This document shows positions 37,733 to 49,350 of a stretch of DNA of 64,000 bases, piece by piece (the stretch's first letter is position 1; every line of letters begins with the position of its first letter). Source of the DNA: Trematomus loennbergii (lineage: Eukaryota > Chordata > Actinopteri > Perciformes > Nototheniidae). The position numbers and the translations under genes were made by a program. The notes below the pieces were generated by a model. The model worked only from the letters and a program-made list of their open reading frames with translations. It had not been told where the DNA came from and made no database searches. The DNA lies in assembly GCA_012861695.1 (NCBI GenBank), contig JAAOOA010000366.1:159001-223000 (forward strand), given 5' to 3'.

Positions 37733-39581
37733 CAAATAGTGGTCTGCAGGAGATTTTAGATGAACATAGGCTCAGTCTGAGGAGGAGATGTGAACGTGTG
37801 ACTGAAGGAACTGATACAAGTGAAACCCTCCTCAACAGGATCTTCACTGAGCTCTACATCACACAAGGCCAGAGTGAAGAGGTTAATACCCAACATGAGG
37901 TGAGGCAGCTGGAGACAGCTTCCAAGAAAGAGCCCCTCCATGACACTCCAATCAAGTGCCATGACATCTTTAAAGCCTTACCTGACCAACAGACTCTCAT
38001 CAGAGCGGTCCTGACCAACGGAGTCGCTGGAGTTGGAAAAACCTTCTCAGTGCAGAAGTTCACTCTGGACTGGCCGAGGGTTTGGAAAACCAAGATGTCA
38101 GTCTGGTGATCCCGCTCTCCTTCAGGGAGCTGAATCTGATCCAAGATGAGCAGTACAGTCTTCTCAGGCTGCTCCATGTTTTCCATCCAACCTTACAGAA
38201 GGTCACAGCAGAGCAGCTGGCTGTCTGCAAAGTGCTGCTCATCTTTGACGGCCTGGATGAAAGCAGACTTTCTCTGGACTTCAGAAACAATGAGGTTGTG
38301 TCTGATGTCTCACAGCAGTCCTCAGTCAACGTGCTGCTGACAAACCTCATCAGGGGGAAGCTGCTTCCCTCGGCTCTCGTCTGGATAACTTCCAGATCTG
38401 CAGCGGCCAATCAGATCCCTCCTGAGTGTGTGGACAGGGTAACAGAAGTACGAGGCTTCACTGACGCCCAGAAGGAGGAGTACTTCAGGAGGAGATTGAG
38501 TGATGAAGACCTGTCCAGCAGAATCATCTCTCACATCAAGAGCTCCAGGAGCCTCCACATCATGTGTCTGATCCCAGTCTCTGCTGGATCACTGCTGCCG
38601 TTCTGGAGCACATGTTGACTACAGACCAGAGAGGAGAGCTGCCCAAGACCCTCACTGACATGTACTCACACTTCCTGCTGGTCCAGACCAAGAGGAAGAA
38701 GCAGAAGTATGAAGAAGGACATGAGGCGAGTCCACAGCAGCTGACAGAGGCTGACAGGGAGGTTCTTCTGAAGCTGGGGAGGCTGGCGTTTGAACATCTG
38801 GAGAAAGGAGACATCATGTTCTACCAAGAAGACCTTCAGCGCTGTGGTCTTGATGTCACAGAGGCCTTGGTGCACTCAGGAGTTTGTACACAGATCTTCA
38901 AAAGAGAGAGTTTGATTTTCCAGAAAACAGTTTACTGCTTTGTTCATCTGAGCATTCAGGAGTTTCTGGCTGCAGTCTACATGTTGCACTGTTACACCAA
39001 CAGGACACAAAGGTACTGAAGGACTTCCTGCAGGGAGAATGGGACTATGATAGTCAAAGCAATGATCAGGATTACCCATCACTGGATGTCTTCCTGAACA
39101 GAGCCATGAAAAAATCCCTCAGAAGTAAAAATGGCCACCTGGACCTGTTTGCCCGCTTTCTCCACGGCCTCTCTCTGGAGTCCAACCAGAGACTCTTAGG
39201 AGGCCTGCTGGGTCGCACAGACAACCGTCCAAAAATTGTCCAAAGACTCTTCAAAGGCCCACTGGGACGCAAAGAAATCCAGAGAGCCATCAAGAACCTG
39301 AAGAAGATGAGCAGTGATGAAATCTCTTCTGAAAGGAGCATCAACATCTTCCACTGTCTGACAGAGATGAAGGACCACTCAGTACATCAGGAGATCACAA
39401 AGTTCCTGAAGTCAGAGAACAGATCAGGGAAGAGACTCTCTGAGATCCACTGCTCAGCTCTGGCCGACATGCTGCAGATGTCAGAGGAGGTTCTGGAGGA
39501 GTTGGACCTGGAGAAGTACAACACATCAATGGAAGGACGACGGAGACTGATTCCAGCTGTGAGGAACTGCAGGAAGGCCAA
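37733..39581 (+). pseudogene. NLRC3-like FISNA-NACHT exon (three 1-nt frameshifts)
   Basis: One large exon of 1849 nt with acceptor TTTCAG and donor GTAAGT, phases compatible on both sides. Order: FISNA-type segment (LYITQGQSEEVNTQHEVRQL), then NACHT with Walker [10 protein letters not shown] (about 38022-38048), Walker [10 protein letters not shown], the [12 protein letters not shown] block, the winged-helix/superhelical region and the ...[14 protein letters not shown] end. Three single-base losses break it, at about 38073 (TGGGCC to TGGCC), 38580 (GTCTTC to GTCTC) and 39004 (AGGGAC to AGGAC). All other residues look well conserved. Fish NLRs of this type are cytosolic immune or regulatory ATPases. 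Either a recent pseudogene or an assembly with indel errors. Confidence 0.88.
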
Positions 39582-40309
39582 GTAAGTCCAGATGTGATTA
39601 ATTTAATAAATGAATGAAGATCAGAAGCTTACTTCTTCAATTAAACACAATCAAATGTCTGCTGTTTAAATACTTTTAGAGCAAAAGGGATCCATTATGA
39701 AATGTCCAAAACAACATGGACAAGTTAACAGACAAATCTCGTAGTAAATAAGTACCCAATCCAGTGAACAGTTTTGTAGTTTTTTCCTCATTATACCTGA
39801 TCTGCTTTTACGACAATGCTCAAGAGTATAAATAAGATCTGAACGGCTGAGAATGACCTTAGAAAACTCAATAATATATTAAGTGGACTAACGGTGAATG
39901 TTAAAGTGGACCTATCATGCTATATTTAAATGATATATTGTAGGGCCATACCTATATAAGGTATATTTATACGTTTCTGTTTTCAAAATACCAAACAGAT
40001 CCTGCATTTTAGCCATGCCTCATTTCGCTCTATTTGCTGTTCTCCAGCCCTGTTTTTGCAGGGGGCTGATTCTGTGAGCTGCAGCTGACCACGCCCCCCT
40101 GCAGGAGAGGGGAGCGTGCTCTCTGATCATGTCAGAAGAGGGGGAGAAAAGAGATCTCCGTCCTCCATGTTTTATTATATAGAGTTGTTTTAAAGCTAAT
40201 AAATAACAAAGAAGACCTTTGACCGGCACTTTTCTAATTTTCTAAAGGTCCCCTATAATATAGGTTACATCTTTTTGTAAATATTAACTCTATAATTCTG
40301 TCCTGACAG
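39582..40309 (+). other. NLR intron between NACHT and first LRR exon
   Basis: About 730 bases between a GTAAGT donor and a TCCTGACAG acceptor. It holds an internally deleted element Y (39901-40258) and nothing else recognisable. Confidence 0.75.
39901..40258. mobile_element. Element Y, copy 3 (internally deleted, inverted)
   Basis: Begins TTAAAGTGGACCTATCATGC, the reverse complement of the right end of Y1, and follows Y1 backwards for about 340 bases. It then ends with a decayed left terminus AGGTCCCCTATAA. The middle 600 bases of Y1 are absent. Confidence 0.75.
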
Positions 40310-40483
40310 ACTAACTAACTGTGGACTCTCAGAGACTCACTGTGAAGTCGTGGCCTCAGCTCTGAAGTCTGACCCCTCCCATCTGAGAGATCTGGACCTG
40401 AGTTACAACAAGCTGCACGATTCAGGAGTGAAGCTGCTGAGTTCTGGACTAAAGAGTCCAAACTGCACACTGGAGACTCTCAG
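40310..40483 (+). CDS. NLR leucine-rich repeat exon 1
   Basis: 174 nt, acceptor CTGACAG, donor GTCAGT, phase 2 both ends, so it completes the last codon of the NACHT exon. It encodes [20 protein letters not shown] then [20 protein letters not shown]: two ribonuclease-inhibitor-type repeats. It is somewhat diverged from the other five, with [16 protein letters not shown] at its end. Confidence 0.9.
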
Positions 40484-40879
40484 GTCAGTTCACTGACTGT
40501 AGTTCATATATCATTTTTGTATTTAAAAATGTGCCTGAGAACAAAGAAAAATCTTTTCTTCCTGTTTTCCTAATTGTTAAATTATTTGCAGAATAACAAA
40601 GATCAGAGAAGGTAAATGTGTGACGGACGGTGTTTCAGCTTCCCCAGACTCACGCTGTGCTCCATAATAATAATAATAATAATAATACATTTGATTTATA
40701 TAGCGCTTTTCACAACTCAAAGACGCTTTACAGTATGAGGGAGGGTAGACAAACAAGGACAGGCAAACAAATAAATATAGTAAAATAAAATAAACAAAAA
40801 AAAGGCAGTCAAGAGGAAGTTCATTGAGAGGGGGTGGGGGGGCATATCGGTAGACAGAGTTGAAAAGATGTGTTTTGAG

Positions 40880-43800
40880 GCGGGACTGAAAGACTATGAG
40901 GGATTCAGAGTCACGGAGATCTTGGGAGAGGGAATTCCAGAGCCGAGGAGCTGCCACTGAGAAGGCTCTGTCCCCAAAGCTGCAGAGTGTGGATGTGGGA
41001 ATGGATAGGAGTCCGGCTGCGGTGGATCTGAGGACCGTGGGGTTGATAAGGAGTGAGAAGGTTTGTGAGATAAGGGGGGCCAGATGGTGGAGTGCTTTGT
41101 AGGTGAGGACCAGAATTTTGTAGTTGATGCGATGGGAGACAGGAAGCCAGCGGAGGTCTTTGAGGACTGGGGTGATGTGATGCCATGATTTGGTATGCGT
41201 AAGGAGACGTGCAGCTGCATTTTGAACCCGTTGAGTCTGTTGAGGGATGTAGTGCTGATGCCGTAAAGAAGTGAGTTGCAGTAGTCGAGGCGGGAGGAAA
41301 TGAAGGCATGGATTAGTCGTCGGCTGCGGGCGGGTGAGGGTAGGATTTTTGCAATATTGCGGAGGTGGAAAAATGAGGTTTTGACTGTTTGGCGGATGTG
41401 AGGTTCGAGGGAGAGGGTGGGGTCAAAGATTACGCCAAGGTTGCGTGCCTGATTGGAGGGGGAAACAATGGTGCCATCAATGGTGAGTGCAGGAGCCATT
41501 TAGGGGTGTTGTTGTTATGTCAGTTTACTTTATTTATATTTATACTGCAATACTATTTTGAACACTTGGTGGCGGTGTTTAGCTGCACCGGGTGTATAAA
41601 GGGGTCACGGGTGACAGGAAATGACGAGGACACAGGAGGAAGAGAGCATACCGATTCCACCAACCGGAAAGTCATCTGTTGTGTCTGCGTCTGGATCACT
41701 CTCCAGCCCTCCTGTGAAGTAATGGCAAAGGATATAGGATATTGGAAGAATAAAATTGCCATTACAGTGAGTGTTATGTTAGTGACCTTGCTGAGGGTGG
41801 ATTGAAGCCGATTAGGAGGAGTTCTGTTTTGTTGCTGTTCAGTTTGAGGAGGTTATGTTGCATCCAAGTTTTAATAGCTGTCAGACAGGAATCGATGTGG
41901 GTAAGGGGTGGGTTATGGAGGGATTTGGTGCTGAGGTAGATCTGAGTGTCAACAGCATAGCAGTGGAAGTCCAGGTGAAGTGGCGGAGTATCTGACCGAG
42001 GGGGAGGATGTAAATGATGAAGAGGAGGGGGCCAAGTACTGATCCTTGAGGAACGCCTTGGGTGACTGAGGCTGTGGCAGAGGAGTGGTTGGGGAGGGAG
42101 ATGAAGTGGGATCGATCAGTGAGGTAGGACTGGAGCCATCTGAGTACAATACCTTCAATACCAATGTCCCTGAGTCGGGTGAGCAGGATGTTGTGGCTCA
42201 CGGTATCGAAGGCTGCACTCAGGTCGAGGAGGATGAGAATATTGAGGGAACCAGTGTCAGCAGAGGTGAGGAGGTCATTGAGGACCTTGACGAGTGCAGT
42301 CTCTGTACTGTGGTGAGGACAAAATCCAGACTGAAGGGGTTCTTAAAGCTGGTTGCTTTGGAGATGGCAGTGAATTTGTTTGGCTACAATGCGTTCAAGA
42401 GTTTTTCAGAAGAATGGTAGGTTGGAAATGGGGCGGTAATTAGTGAGGGAGGAGGGATCAAGACCGGGTTTTTTGAGGATTGAAGTAACGGCAGCAGTTT
42501 TGAAGGCAGAGGGGACGGTTCCATGGGACAGCGAGGAGTTGAAAAGGTTAGCAAGATAGGGGCAGAGGACGGGGAGGCAGGACTTCAGGAGAGGAGTGGG
42601 TAGAGGGTCAAGGGAGCAGGTTGTGGGATTTGCGGAACCGATCAGATGGAGTATTTCAAGTGGGGTAACCAGGTTGAACTGGGAGAGGCGGCGCTGGGGA
42701 GGAGGAGTCAGGATGTCAAGGGAGATGGGGGAGAAGTGGTAGCGGTGGAGGTTGGGGGAGATGCTTGTAAGTCAGATGGAGCTGAGAAGGATTGGTTAAT
42801 GGCGTTAATTTTGTCTGCGAAAAACTGGAGGAATGAGCTGCAAGTAGCGGAAGTAGAAGTAGGGAGGTTATCAGCACGGGATTTGAAGAGCTTGTTAACT
42901 GTGGAGAAGAGGGTCCTGGGGTTACGGGAGGGGTCAGTGAAGATGTTGGAGAGGTAGGCAGATTTAGCGGCAATAAGAGCATCTTTGTATGCATTGAGAT
43001 GGAGTTTGTAGCTTATGTAATGGACTGTGAGGGATGATTTCTTTGAAAGACGTTCAAGTTGGCGGCCTCGCTGCTTCATTTTACGGAGTGCGGGTGTGAA
43101 CCAGGGTGAGGAGGTCTTGAAAGTAACAGTTTTATTTTTGAGGGGGCTAAAGTGTTGAGGGAGGTGAGTAGGGTGGAGTTGAGGTGTTGAGCAGATCATC
43201 AGGTGAGCTGAGGGTTGCGTCCAGGGGGAGATTAGACGATAGCAGTTCAGAGAGATGGTTATGGTCATAGAGTGTAGATTACGGAAGGAGATGTTTCTGG
43301 GTGGGCAGGGGTTTCGGGTGGGGGGGGCAATGGTGAATTGTATGAGTTTGTGGTCGGAGAGGGGAAATGGGCAAGGGTGGAGGTCAATCACTGGGAGGTT
43401 GGTAGAGCAGACGAGATCAAGGATGTGTCCTTTGTCATGGGTGGGGAAGGTGACATGTTGGGTGATAGAGAAATTGTCCAGTAGGGTTGTGAATTTGGAT
43501 GCCAGCTTGCAGGTGGGTGAGTCAATGTGAATGTTGAGGTCACCAAGTAGTAACAGACGTTGAGAGGGATGAGGCAAGTGTGAGGAATTCAGTGAAATCG
43601 GAGAGGAAGGAGGGATGAGGTTTAGGAGGCTGGTAGATGAGGATGACTGTCAGTGAGGGAGGGGCTTTGAAGGCAATGAATTCAAAGGATGATACTGAGG
43701 GGAGAGTTAGTTCTGTGATCTGGATGTTCTGATTGTGGATTACAGCAAGGCCACCACCACGGCGGGAGGGGCGGGGTTTGGTGATGTATTTAAAGCCAGG

Positions 43801-43940
43801 GGGGATGTTTGGTTGAGGGAGAAGAAGTCATCGGCTGTTGCCAGGTTTCGATGAGCAGAAGGAAGTCAAGGGATTTTTCCAAGATTAGTTCATGGAGGAT
43901 GAGGGCTTTCTTGTTAAGGAGGGCAATGTTAGTTGAGTGG
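40880..43940 (-). pseudogene. LINE ORF2, endonuclease-reverse transcriptase, inactive
   Basis: Read leftward. The endonuclease start is near 43930 (KALILHELILEKSLDFLLL), with LLLLGDLNIHIDS and LSDHK motifs in the open frame 43577-42708. The reverse transcriptase carries [20 protein letters not shown] at 42201-41881. The catalytic Y-A-D-D is Y-A-V-D here (about 41951-41962 on the plus strand, AACAGCATA where ATCAGCATA would encode Asp), which would abolish polymerase activity even without the frameshifts. The C-terminal part is at 41499-40894. Confidence 0.75.
41521..41779. mobile_element. 260-bp insertion inside the LINE
   Basis: LINE sequence stops at about 41500 and resumes at about 41780. 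TTATGT occurs just before (41515-41520) and at the end (41774-41779), looking like a target duplication. The inserted piece has no similarity to anything else in the window; it could be a solo LTR or a SINE-like element. Confidence 0.5.
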
Positions 43941-44069
43941 GAGGGGTGTGGTGTGGTCACAGGCTGAAGAGGTAAGAGGTTGTCCAGGTTGACAGTGCGG
44001 GGGGGAACGTGAGATGGGGGGGAGGAGCGGAGTGAAGGTGGAAGGAAGTGTGTTATTATAAGTTTTTGG

Positions 44070-44200
44070 TGGTTGAGGGCAGTGGAATCCACTCCAGGTA
44101 TTTGGACCGGATCTGAGCAGAGGGCGGTGGAATCCACTCCATGTATTTGGGCCAGCTCTGAGCAGAGGGCAGTGGAATCCACTCCAGGTTTTCGGTACAG
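44070..44200 (-). repeat. 45-bp tandem repeat in LINE 5' ORF
   Basis: GTGGAATCCACTCCA recurs three times at 45-base spacing. In the reading frame it makes a 15-residue unit starting GVDSTALCS. Confidence 0.85.
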
Positions 44201-45142
44201 CTGGGATTGTAACGGACCAGTGGTGGGTGTATAGTATGGAGTAATAAAGGCGCTCAGATGACATGACAGTTGTGGGACATAGTGGTTAGTCGACCAGATA
44301 GATGTTATGAATGATTGTCCGGACTGGGAGTAAACAAATCTGCGTTTGGAACCTCTATGGACATACCTCGGTCTGCGTAGAAGCCCGAGGCATTTGATGA
44401 CAGACAAGCTTAGAGGAAGCGCAGAAAAGTTATTGAGATTAAAAGTTGGAAGACAGAGTATCGTAACATCGTAGTTCCGCGGTAGGATGCTAGCGTTAGC
44501 ACAGCGCTGGCTTTGGTTGTAGACCAGTGGCGCTGAAAGTGGAGCTGTTGGCAGCCGTCAGACAGGATGAGAGGTCAGTCGCGGGCTGTCCTTTACAGCA
44601 GATGGGGAGACCAGCAGGAGCAAGAGGTTTAAAGAACCAGAGTCAGGACCCACGGGGAGGGGCAGGACGAAGAATGGGGCTGGTTATTTGATGGATGGGG
44701 CAGCATTAGCAGGTGGGCTACAATGGCAGGTGTAGCAGGGTAGAAAACCAGAGCGTCCGTCAAAAGTGGCAATCGGGTGTAACAAATGTGTCCAGATCAG
44801 AACACAAAAGCCACAGAATAGTTAGAAAACTATAGCAGTCGAAAGTGGTCAGAAACTCTTAGATTAACACAAAGAAAGACGAGATTTTCTGACAGAGAAG
44901 TGGCGAACAGTCTGCGCCAGCGTCCTCTCACGCCGAGTGAGTTGGTGAATATGCTGTCAGTACTGATGAGCTGTGAGGGAGATGAAGGAGTTGTTAAAGA
45001 TCTGATGACAGAGAAAAACTGCTGCGGAGTTTGAGCTTGGATTATCATGGAGCTACATCTTTCTTGACTCTGACATCTAAACCTTCTTCAGCTCTGAACA
45101 GATTATTAAACCTTGAAACTAACATCATTTTTCTTTATTCAG

Positions 45143-45316
45143 TCTGAGGAACTGCTGGTTGTCAGAGATCAGCTGTGCTGCTCTGGTCTCAGCTCTGAAG
45201 TCCAACCCCTCCCATCTGAGACATCTGGAGCTGGAGGAGATTGATCTGAAGGATTCAGGAGTAAAGCTGCTGAGAGATCTTCTGGAGAGTCCAGACTGCA
45301 GACTGGAGAGTCTCGG
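45143..45316 (+). CDS. NLR leucine-rich repeat exon 2
   Basis: 174 nt with acceptor TTATTCAG and donor GTCAGT, phase 2/2. It encodes [20 protein letters not shown], then [20 protein letters not shown]. The usual Asn-rich LRR segment (SxNxL) reads LEEIDL here, so the Asn-ladder position is lost. The rest matches exons 4-6. Confidence 0.9.
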
Positions 45317-45492
45317 GTCAGTTCTCCATCTTTTTGTTCTGTGCTGAGATTAAGAAAGTTCTGTTGACTCTGAGCTGCAGACATCAGGCTGATATTACAC
45401 TGATCCACACTGAGTATCTTAATGCTAAAGTCTACTTTCTTCTTCTGTGGTTTAGTTCACTGACTGTGGTAGAGCCATGTTGATCTTTACAT

Positions 45493-47068
45493 TTAACCAG
45501 TTAAGCCCCATGCCCCCAGTACCAGTGGCAAAATGCAACATCTTGCAAGAAACAGCGTCCGAGGGCTTCTCAACATTTAAATGTTAAGCCCCAAGCCTGT
45601 TTTTCAGGTCTCAGGCTCGAAAATGATATTCCCAGAACAAATGACTATTATCTTCACTTCTAAAAGGGGTAAATGAATAATCTTTTTCTCAAAGCAATGA
45701 TAATGCCTGTGAGTTGGATGTAGAAAAGTCAGAATCAATATAGAATTGTTTTTATTTTAAAGTAAATTCAGATTGAACAATTATATTGTCCGTCCAAAAT
45801 GTGGGTGTATTTGCCGTTTCTCTGGAACCCAATGGTCGATGTTGGTGATTGACGTCTCTTTGGAACCGTTAGAGCCAATAGATTCGAAGGGGAAGATCCT
45901 AAATCCACCTACACGTTACCATTGAGGAGTGAGAGTGATGCGCACGCAGTCGAAAGCTACGTTACGCTCTGAAAACTGAAAACTGAAAACTAGTAAATAT
46001 GATGATGGATTATCAGTAATCATTTCAAAGTCACACAGACACAGGCTACCTAAAGCTACATTGTGTGATGTCTGGGTTTGCTTCCCCTGCCGCGGGTTTA
46101 GGTCGCAGTGATGATACTTATACCTGTAAAATCTATGGAATCTCAGATTTAATATGATATCTTGTTTGTGCAGATCCGATAAGTAGTAAAGTATTTATAC
46201 TGTGAGTTCTGTGCAAAGTGCATTAGCATTTTTTCGCTCAGGGCTCATTTAGACGCTTCTTGGGAGACTTGTGTTTTGTTTCGGTAAAAATTGTACATAT
46301 CGTCAGTTAGCTGAGTTTCTTCCCGTTAGGTGGATATGACACATTCATAGTTTGTTAAATGTTAAGAAGCCCTCAGACGCTGTTTCTTGCAGATGTTGCG
46401 TGGCATGGGGCTCATCCATCCTCATATTTACGTCAATAACGGAGTTTTCATATATAGCTGCTATCATAGCTGCGATAGTGTATGACAGCTTCCGGTTTGG
46501 GGCATTTGGGCTACGCATCACTCATTCACCAATGGGTAATGTTTAGATGGATTTGAGGAACTTCCCTCTCGATTCTATTGGCTCTAACGGTTAAAAAGAG
46601 TTGTCAATCATCAAAATCGACCGAGGGGGGCCAGAGATATGGAAAATCCACCCAAATGACCCCAGAAGTGTTTTCTTTTTTTCTAAATCTCTCTAAAAAG
46701 ATCAAATGTCACTTGTTTTGCATCAATCTTGATACAGGGTACTTATTATATGTTATAGTTTAGATTCCTAAAGCTTTTAGTCTACTATCCCATCATTCAA
46801 GGGTGGTTTTCACTAGAAGTCATGGTTTATTTTTGGACTGACACTATCATTTAATTTGTTTTACTATGTTCAATCTGAATTTACTTTTAAATAAAAACAT
46901 CTATATTGATTCTGACTTTTCTACATCCAACTCACGGGTTTATCATTACTTTGAGAAAAAAGATTATTAACTTAACCCTTTTAGAAGTGAAGATAATAGT
47001 CATTTGTTCTGGGAATGTCATTTTCGAGCCTGAGGCCTGAAAAGCAGGCTCAGGGCTTAACTGGTTAA
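45493..47068. mobile_element. Element X, copy 3 (long form)
   Basis: TTAACCAGTTAAGCCCCATG at the left, GGGCTTAACTGGTTAA at the right, and TTAA at both ends. It is about 400 bases longer than the other copies because of extra internal sequence around 45570-45960. The left flank ATGTTGATCTTTACA(T/A) is shared with X4. Confidence 0.75.
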
Positions 47069-47410
47069 CAGCATTCACACTCATTTTCAGCGGGAAATGC
47101 CTTTTCTAGTTAGTGCGAATGCTGTTTACGGTAGTTATTCTTTTCTTTACTCTTCCGCTTCTTTTTCTTATTATTTCAACCAAATAGTTTGGCTCTCAAT
47201 AACTTCAGCATACTTTCAGCTACAGAAACCATTCAAATATCAAGAATATTCAGCCTTTTCAGCACATGATGGGACACTTTCAACTTTTTCTAAATATCTT
47301 ATACTTTTGGAAATATTCAGCTTTTTAAACTCTTTTTTTAACATGTAACTCAATGGGAGGAACCTATATTTCTCATTCAGAAAAATGGAAAGGCTCTCCT
47401 TTCACTGCAC

Positions 47411-47525
47411 ATCTCCATGGTAACCTTTGATATCTGGGCTCACACACACAGGTGTTTGATAACATCGTCATCATGGTAACCTTTGATCTCTGGGCTCACA
47501 CACAGGTGTTTGATAACGTCGTCAC
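47411..47525. repeat. 58-bp tandem duplication
   Basis: CATGGTAACCTTTGATATCTGGG...GTGTTTGATAACATCGTCAT occurs twice in a row with a few changes (the landmark shown is a partial view). Confidence 0.8.
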
Positions 47526-47543
47526 TTCAAACACAAACACACA

Positions 47544-48388
47544 GGTTGCGGTCGAATAGTCCATTTAGCTCAGGAACCTTCCTAACGGAGTGAAATGACC
47601 CGGAAGTCCCTCAGTGGCAGCCATGATAAGTGCTGTTCGAATTCTCTAAATGAAAGGAAAGGAGGTTTCAAACTTCCTTTATAACCTCCTTTATCTTAGG
47701 AACCACTGGACCTCCCTAACCGAAAGGAGAGGAGAAAATGCTGCCCCACAATGCCTTGCGGCCGCGGCATTTTCCGTCACACAACAGTCGGCCGTTCACG
47801 GAAACAATCGATTATGAACGAGAAATGATATCATGAAAGTTACGGTTCAAAACGTAACGTTTATAATAAATACATTTGTATTGATTTTAAGATCTTTTCA
47901 TACAATCATACGTATTGGGATAATTGTATTAATGTGGACCGGAGGGAGAGGGTGACGAGCATAAGTTTCACTTTCCTTTTTTATTTCAATTCCAACTTTG
48001 GTCATGAAGAATATGTTTCTCTGTTGTCCACGTTCATAAAGCATAAAGCAACAGCATCAGAGCACGGTGCAGAGTCTCTAGATGAGTTTACAGTAGTCCC
48101 TCGTTCTTATTAAACATCCATGTTGTAGTCCGCTGTATAGAAAACTGTAGTTTCCATAGTTCCCCCACAGCAGCAGACGCACATTCATGGCGTCCGCTGG
48201 CGCATCATAAACACGTCGGATAGTGAAAGTGCAGTCGATTCTCTAAAGTACCGCAGTCTCTTCTCCTAAATCCTTTTGAATTCTCCTATCCACTATCCCT
48301 TAACCCCATGATGTTTCACTCCGAGGTCAAGGAATAGAAGATAGGGTTAGAACTTAGGAGCTGATTTTTGGACTATTCGACCGCAACC
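47544..48388. mobile_element. MITE with perfect 20-bp TIRs
   Basis: GGTTGCGGTCGAATAGTCCA at the left and its exact reverse complement at the right, 845 bp in total. No transposase. The flanks share ACA at most, so the superfamily is open. Confidence 0.85.
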
Positions 48389-48968
48389 ACAGACTGGAGT
48401 TTAACAGACTGTCTCAGCCTATTATTTTCTGTCTGATGGAGACTTCATACTGACTTCCACACGTTCCACATATTTTATACATTATTGGTCACGTACGGTT
48501 TTAGTTCAAAAGTTTGCAGTTAAAATATTCTGCTGCTTTTCAAAGCGTTTTTACTTTCTTTTCTCTTCTTAATACACATTCATTCACTACTACTTTTAAT
48601 ATCTAACTCCTTCAGCCTACTTTCAGCTACATAAACCATTCAACTATTACATTATTCAGCTATTTCCGGACATTGAGGCTATACATTTAGTTGTTTATAC
48701 ATTTTAAAACATTTTCTTTTAAATATTAAGCTTATTCAGCAGGAAATGCATTTTCTAGTTCACTCTGAACCTCTTAAACACCCAAAATTCATCTTATAGT
48801 CTCCATCATGTTATTAACAAATTATATAAAAGACAAATGAATAAATTGTACTATTAAAACTATCAAACAATAAAGATTATATTCAGTATTTGCATTTTCC
48901 AACATTTATATTAAGCTCCATGATACTGACTGAATAGTTTAAACTTACATCATGTTTTCTTTATTCAG

Positions 48969-49169
48969 TCTGGAGGACTGCATGTTGTCAGATATCAGCT
49001 TTGCTGCTCTGGCCTCAGCCCTGAAGTCCAACCCCGCCCACCTGAGATATCTGGACCTGAGTCAGAACAATCTGCAGGATTCAGGAGTGAAGCTCAATCT
49101 GCAGGATTCAGGAGTGAAGCTGCTGAGAGATCTTCTGGAGAGTCCAGACTGCAGACTGGAGACTCTCAA
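48969..49169 (+). CDS. NLR leucine-rich repeat exon 3 (27-nt internal duplication)
   Basis: 201 nt instead of 174, acceptor TTATTCAG, donor GTCAGT, phases kept. It encodes [20 protein letters not shown], then a repeat in which NLQDSGVKL occurs twice in succession. The duplication is exactly 27 nt (49068-49094 and 49095-49121, identical). It inserts nine residues into an LRR whose length is otherwise invariant, lengthening the helix side of the repeat by a third. Confidence 0.9.
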
Positions 49170-49350
49170 GTCAGTTCTCCATCTTTTACTTCTGTGCTGA
49201 GATTAATATGTGAGAGTTGTGTTGACTCTGAGCTGCAGACATCAGGCTGATATCACACTGATCCACACTGAGTATCTTAATGCTAAAGTCTACTTTCTTC
49301 TTCTGTGGTTTAGTTCACTGACAGAGGCAGAGCCATGTTGATCTTTACAA

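Larger units (their letters stand above)
40665..44938 (-). mobile_element. CR1/L2-group LINE inserted in NLR intron
   Basis: 4.3 kb element read leftward, ending in a (ATT)n tail (40665-40687) next to ATAGCGCTTTTCACAACTCA. It carries a Pro-rich 5' ORF region (44407-43950), AP endonuclease and reverse transcriptase, all in pieces. A separate insertion of about 260 bp interrupts it at 41521-41779. No target duplication is visible, and the sister intron without the element shows that little or no host sequence was lost. Confidence 0.85.
40484..45142 (+). other. NLR intron holding a LINE
   Basis: Between LRR exons 1 and 2. The two ends, 40484-40664 and 44939-45142, are homologous to the intron before LRR exon 6 (52077-52467). 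In that intron CTGTGCTCCATGAGTCGGTGAAG is continuous. Here the LINE separates CTGTGCTCCAT from GAGTTGGTGAA. Confidence 0.85.
45317..48968 (+). other. NLR intron between LRR exons 2 and 3
   Basis: Contains element X3, a 58-bp tandem duplication (47411-47525) and a TIR element (47544-48388). The remaining pieces, including 48505-48760 with a CAGGAAATGCATTTTCTAGTT repeat related to block N, are non-coding. No exon is missing between the two LRR exons as far as can be seen. Confidence 0.7.

Noticed and set aside
42646..43530. Plus-strand frames with many Gly, Glu and Val
   Set aside because: Shadows of the LINE ORF2 on the minus strand.
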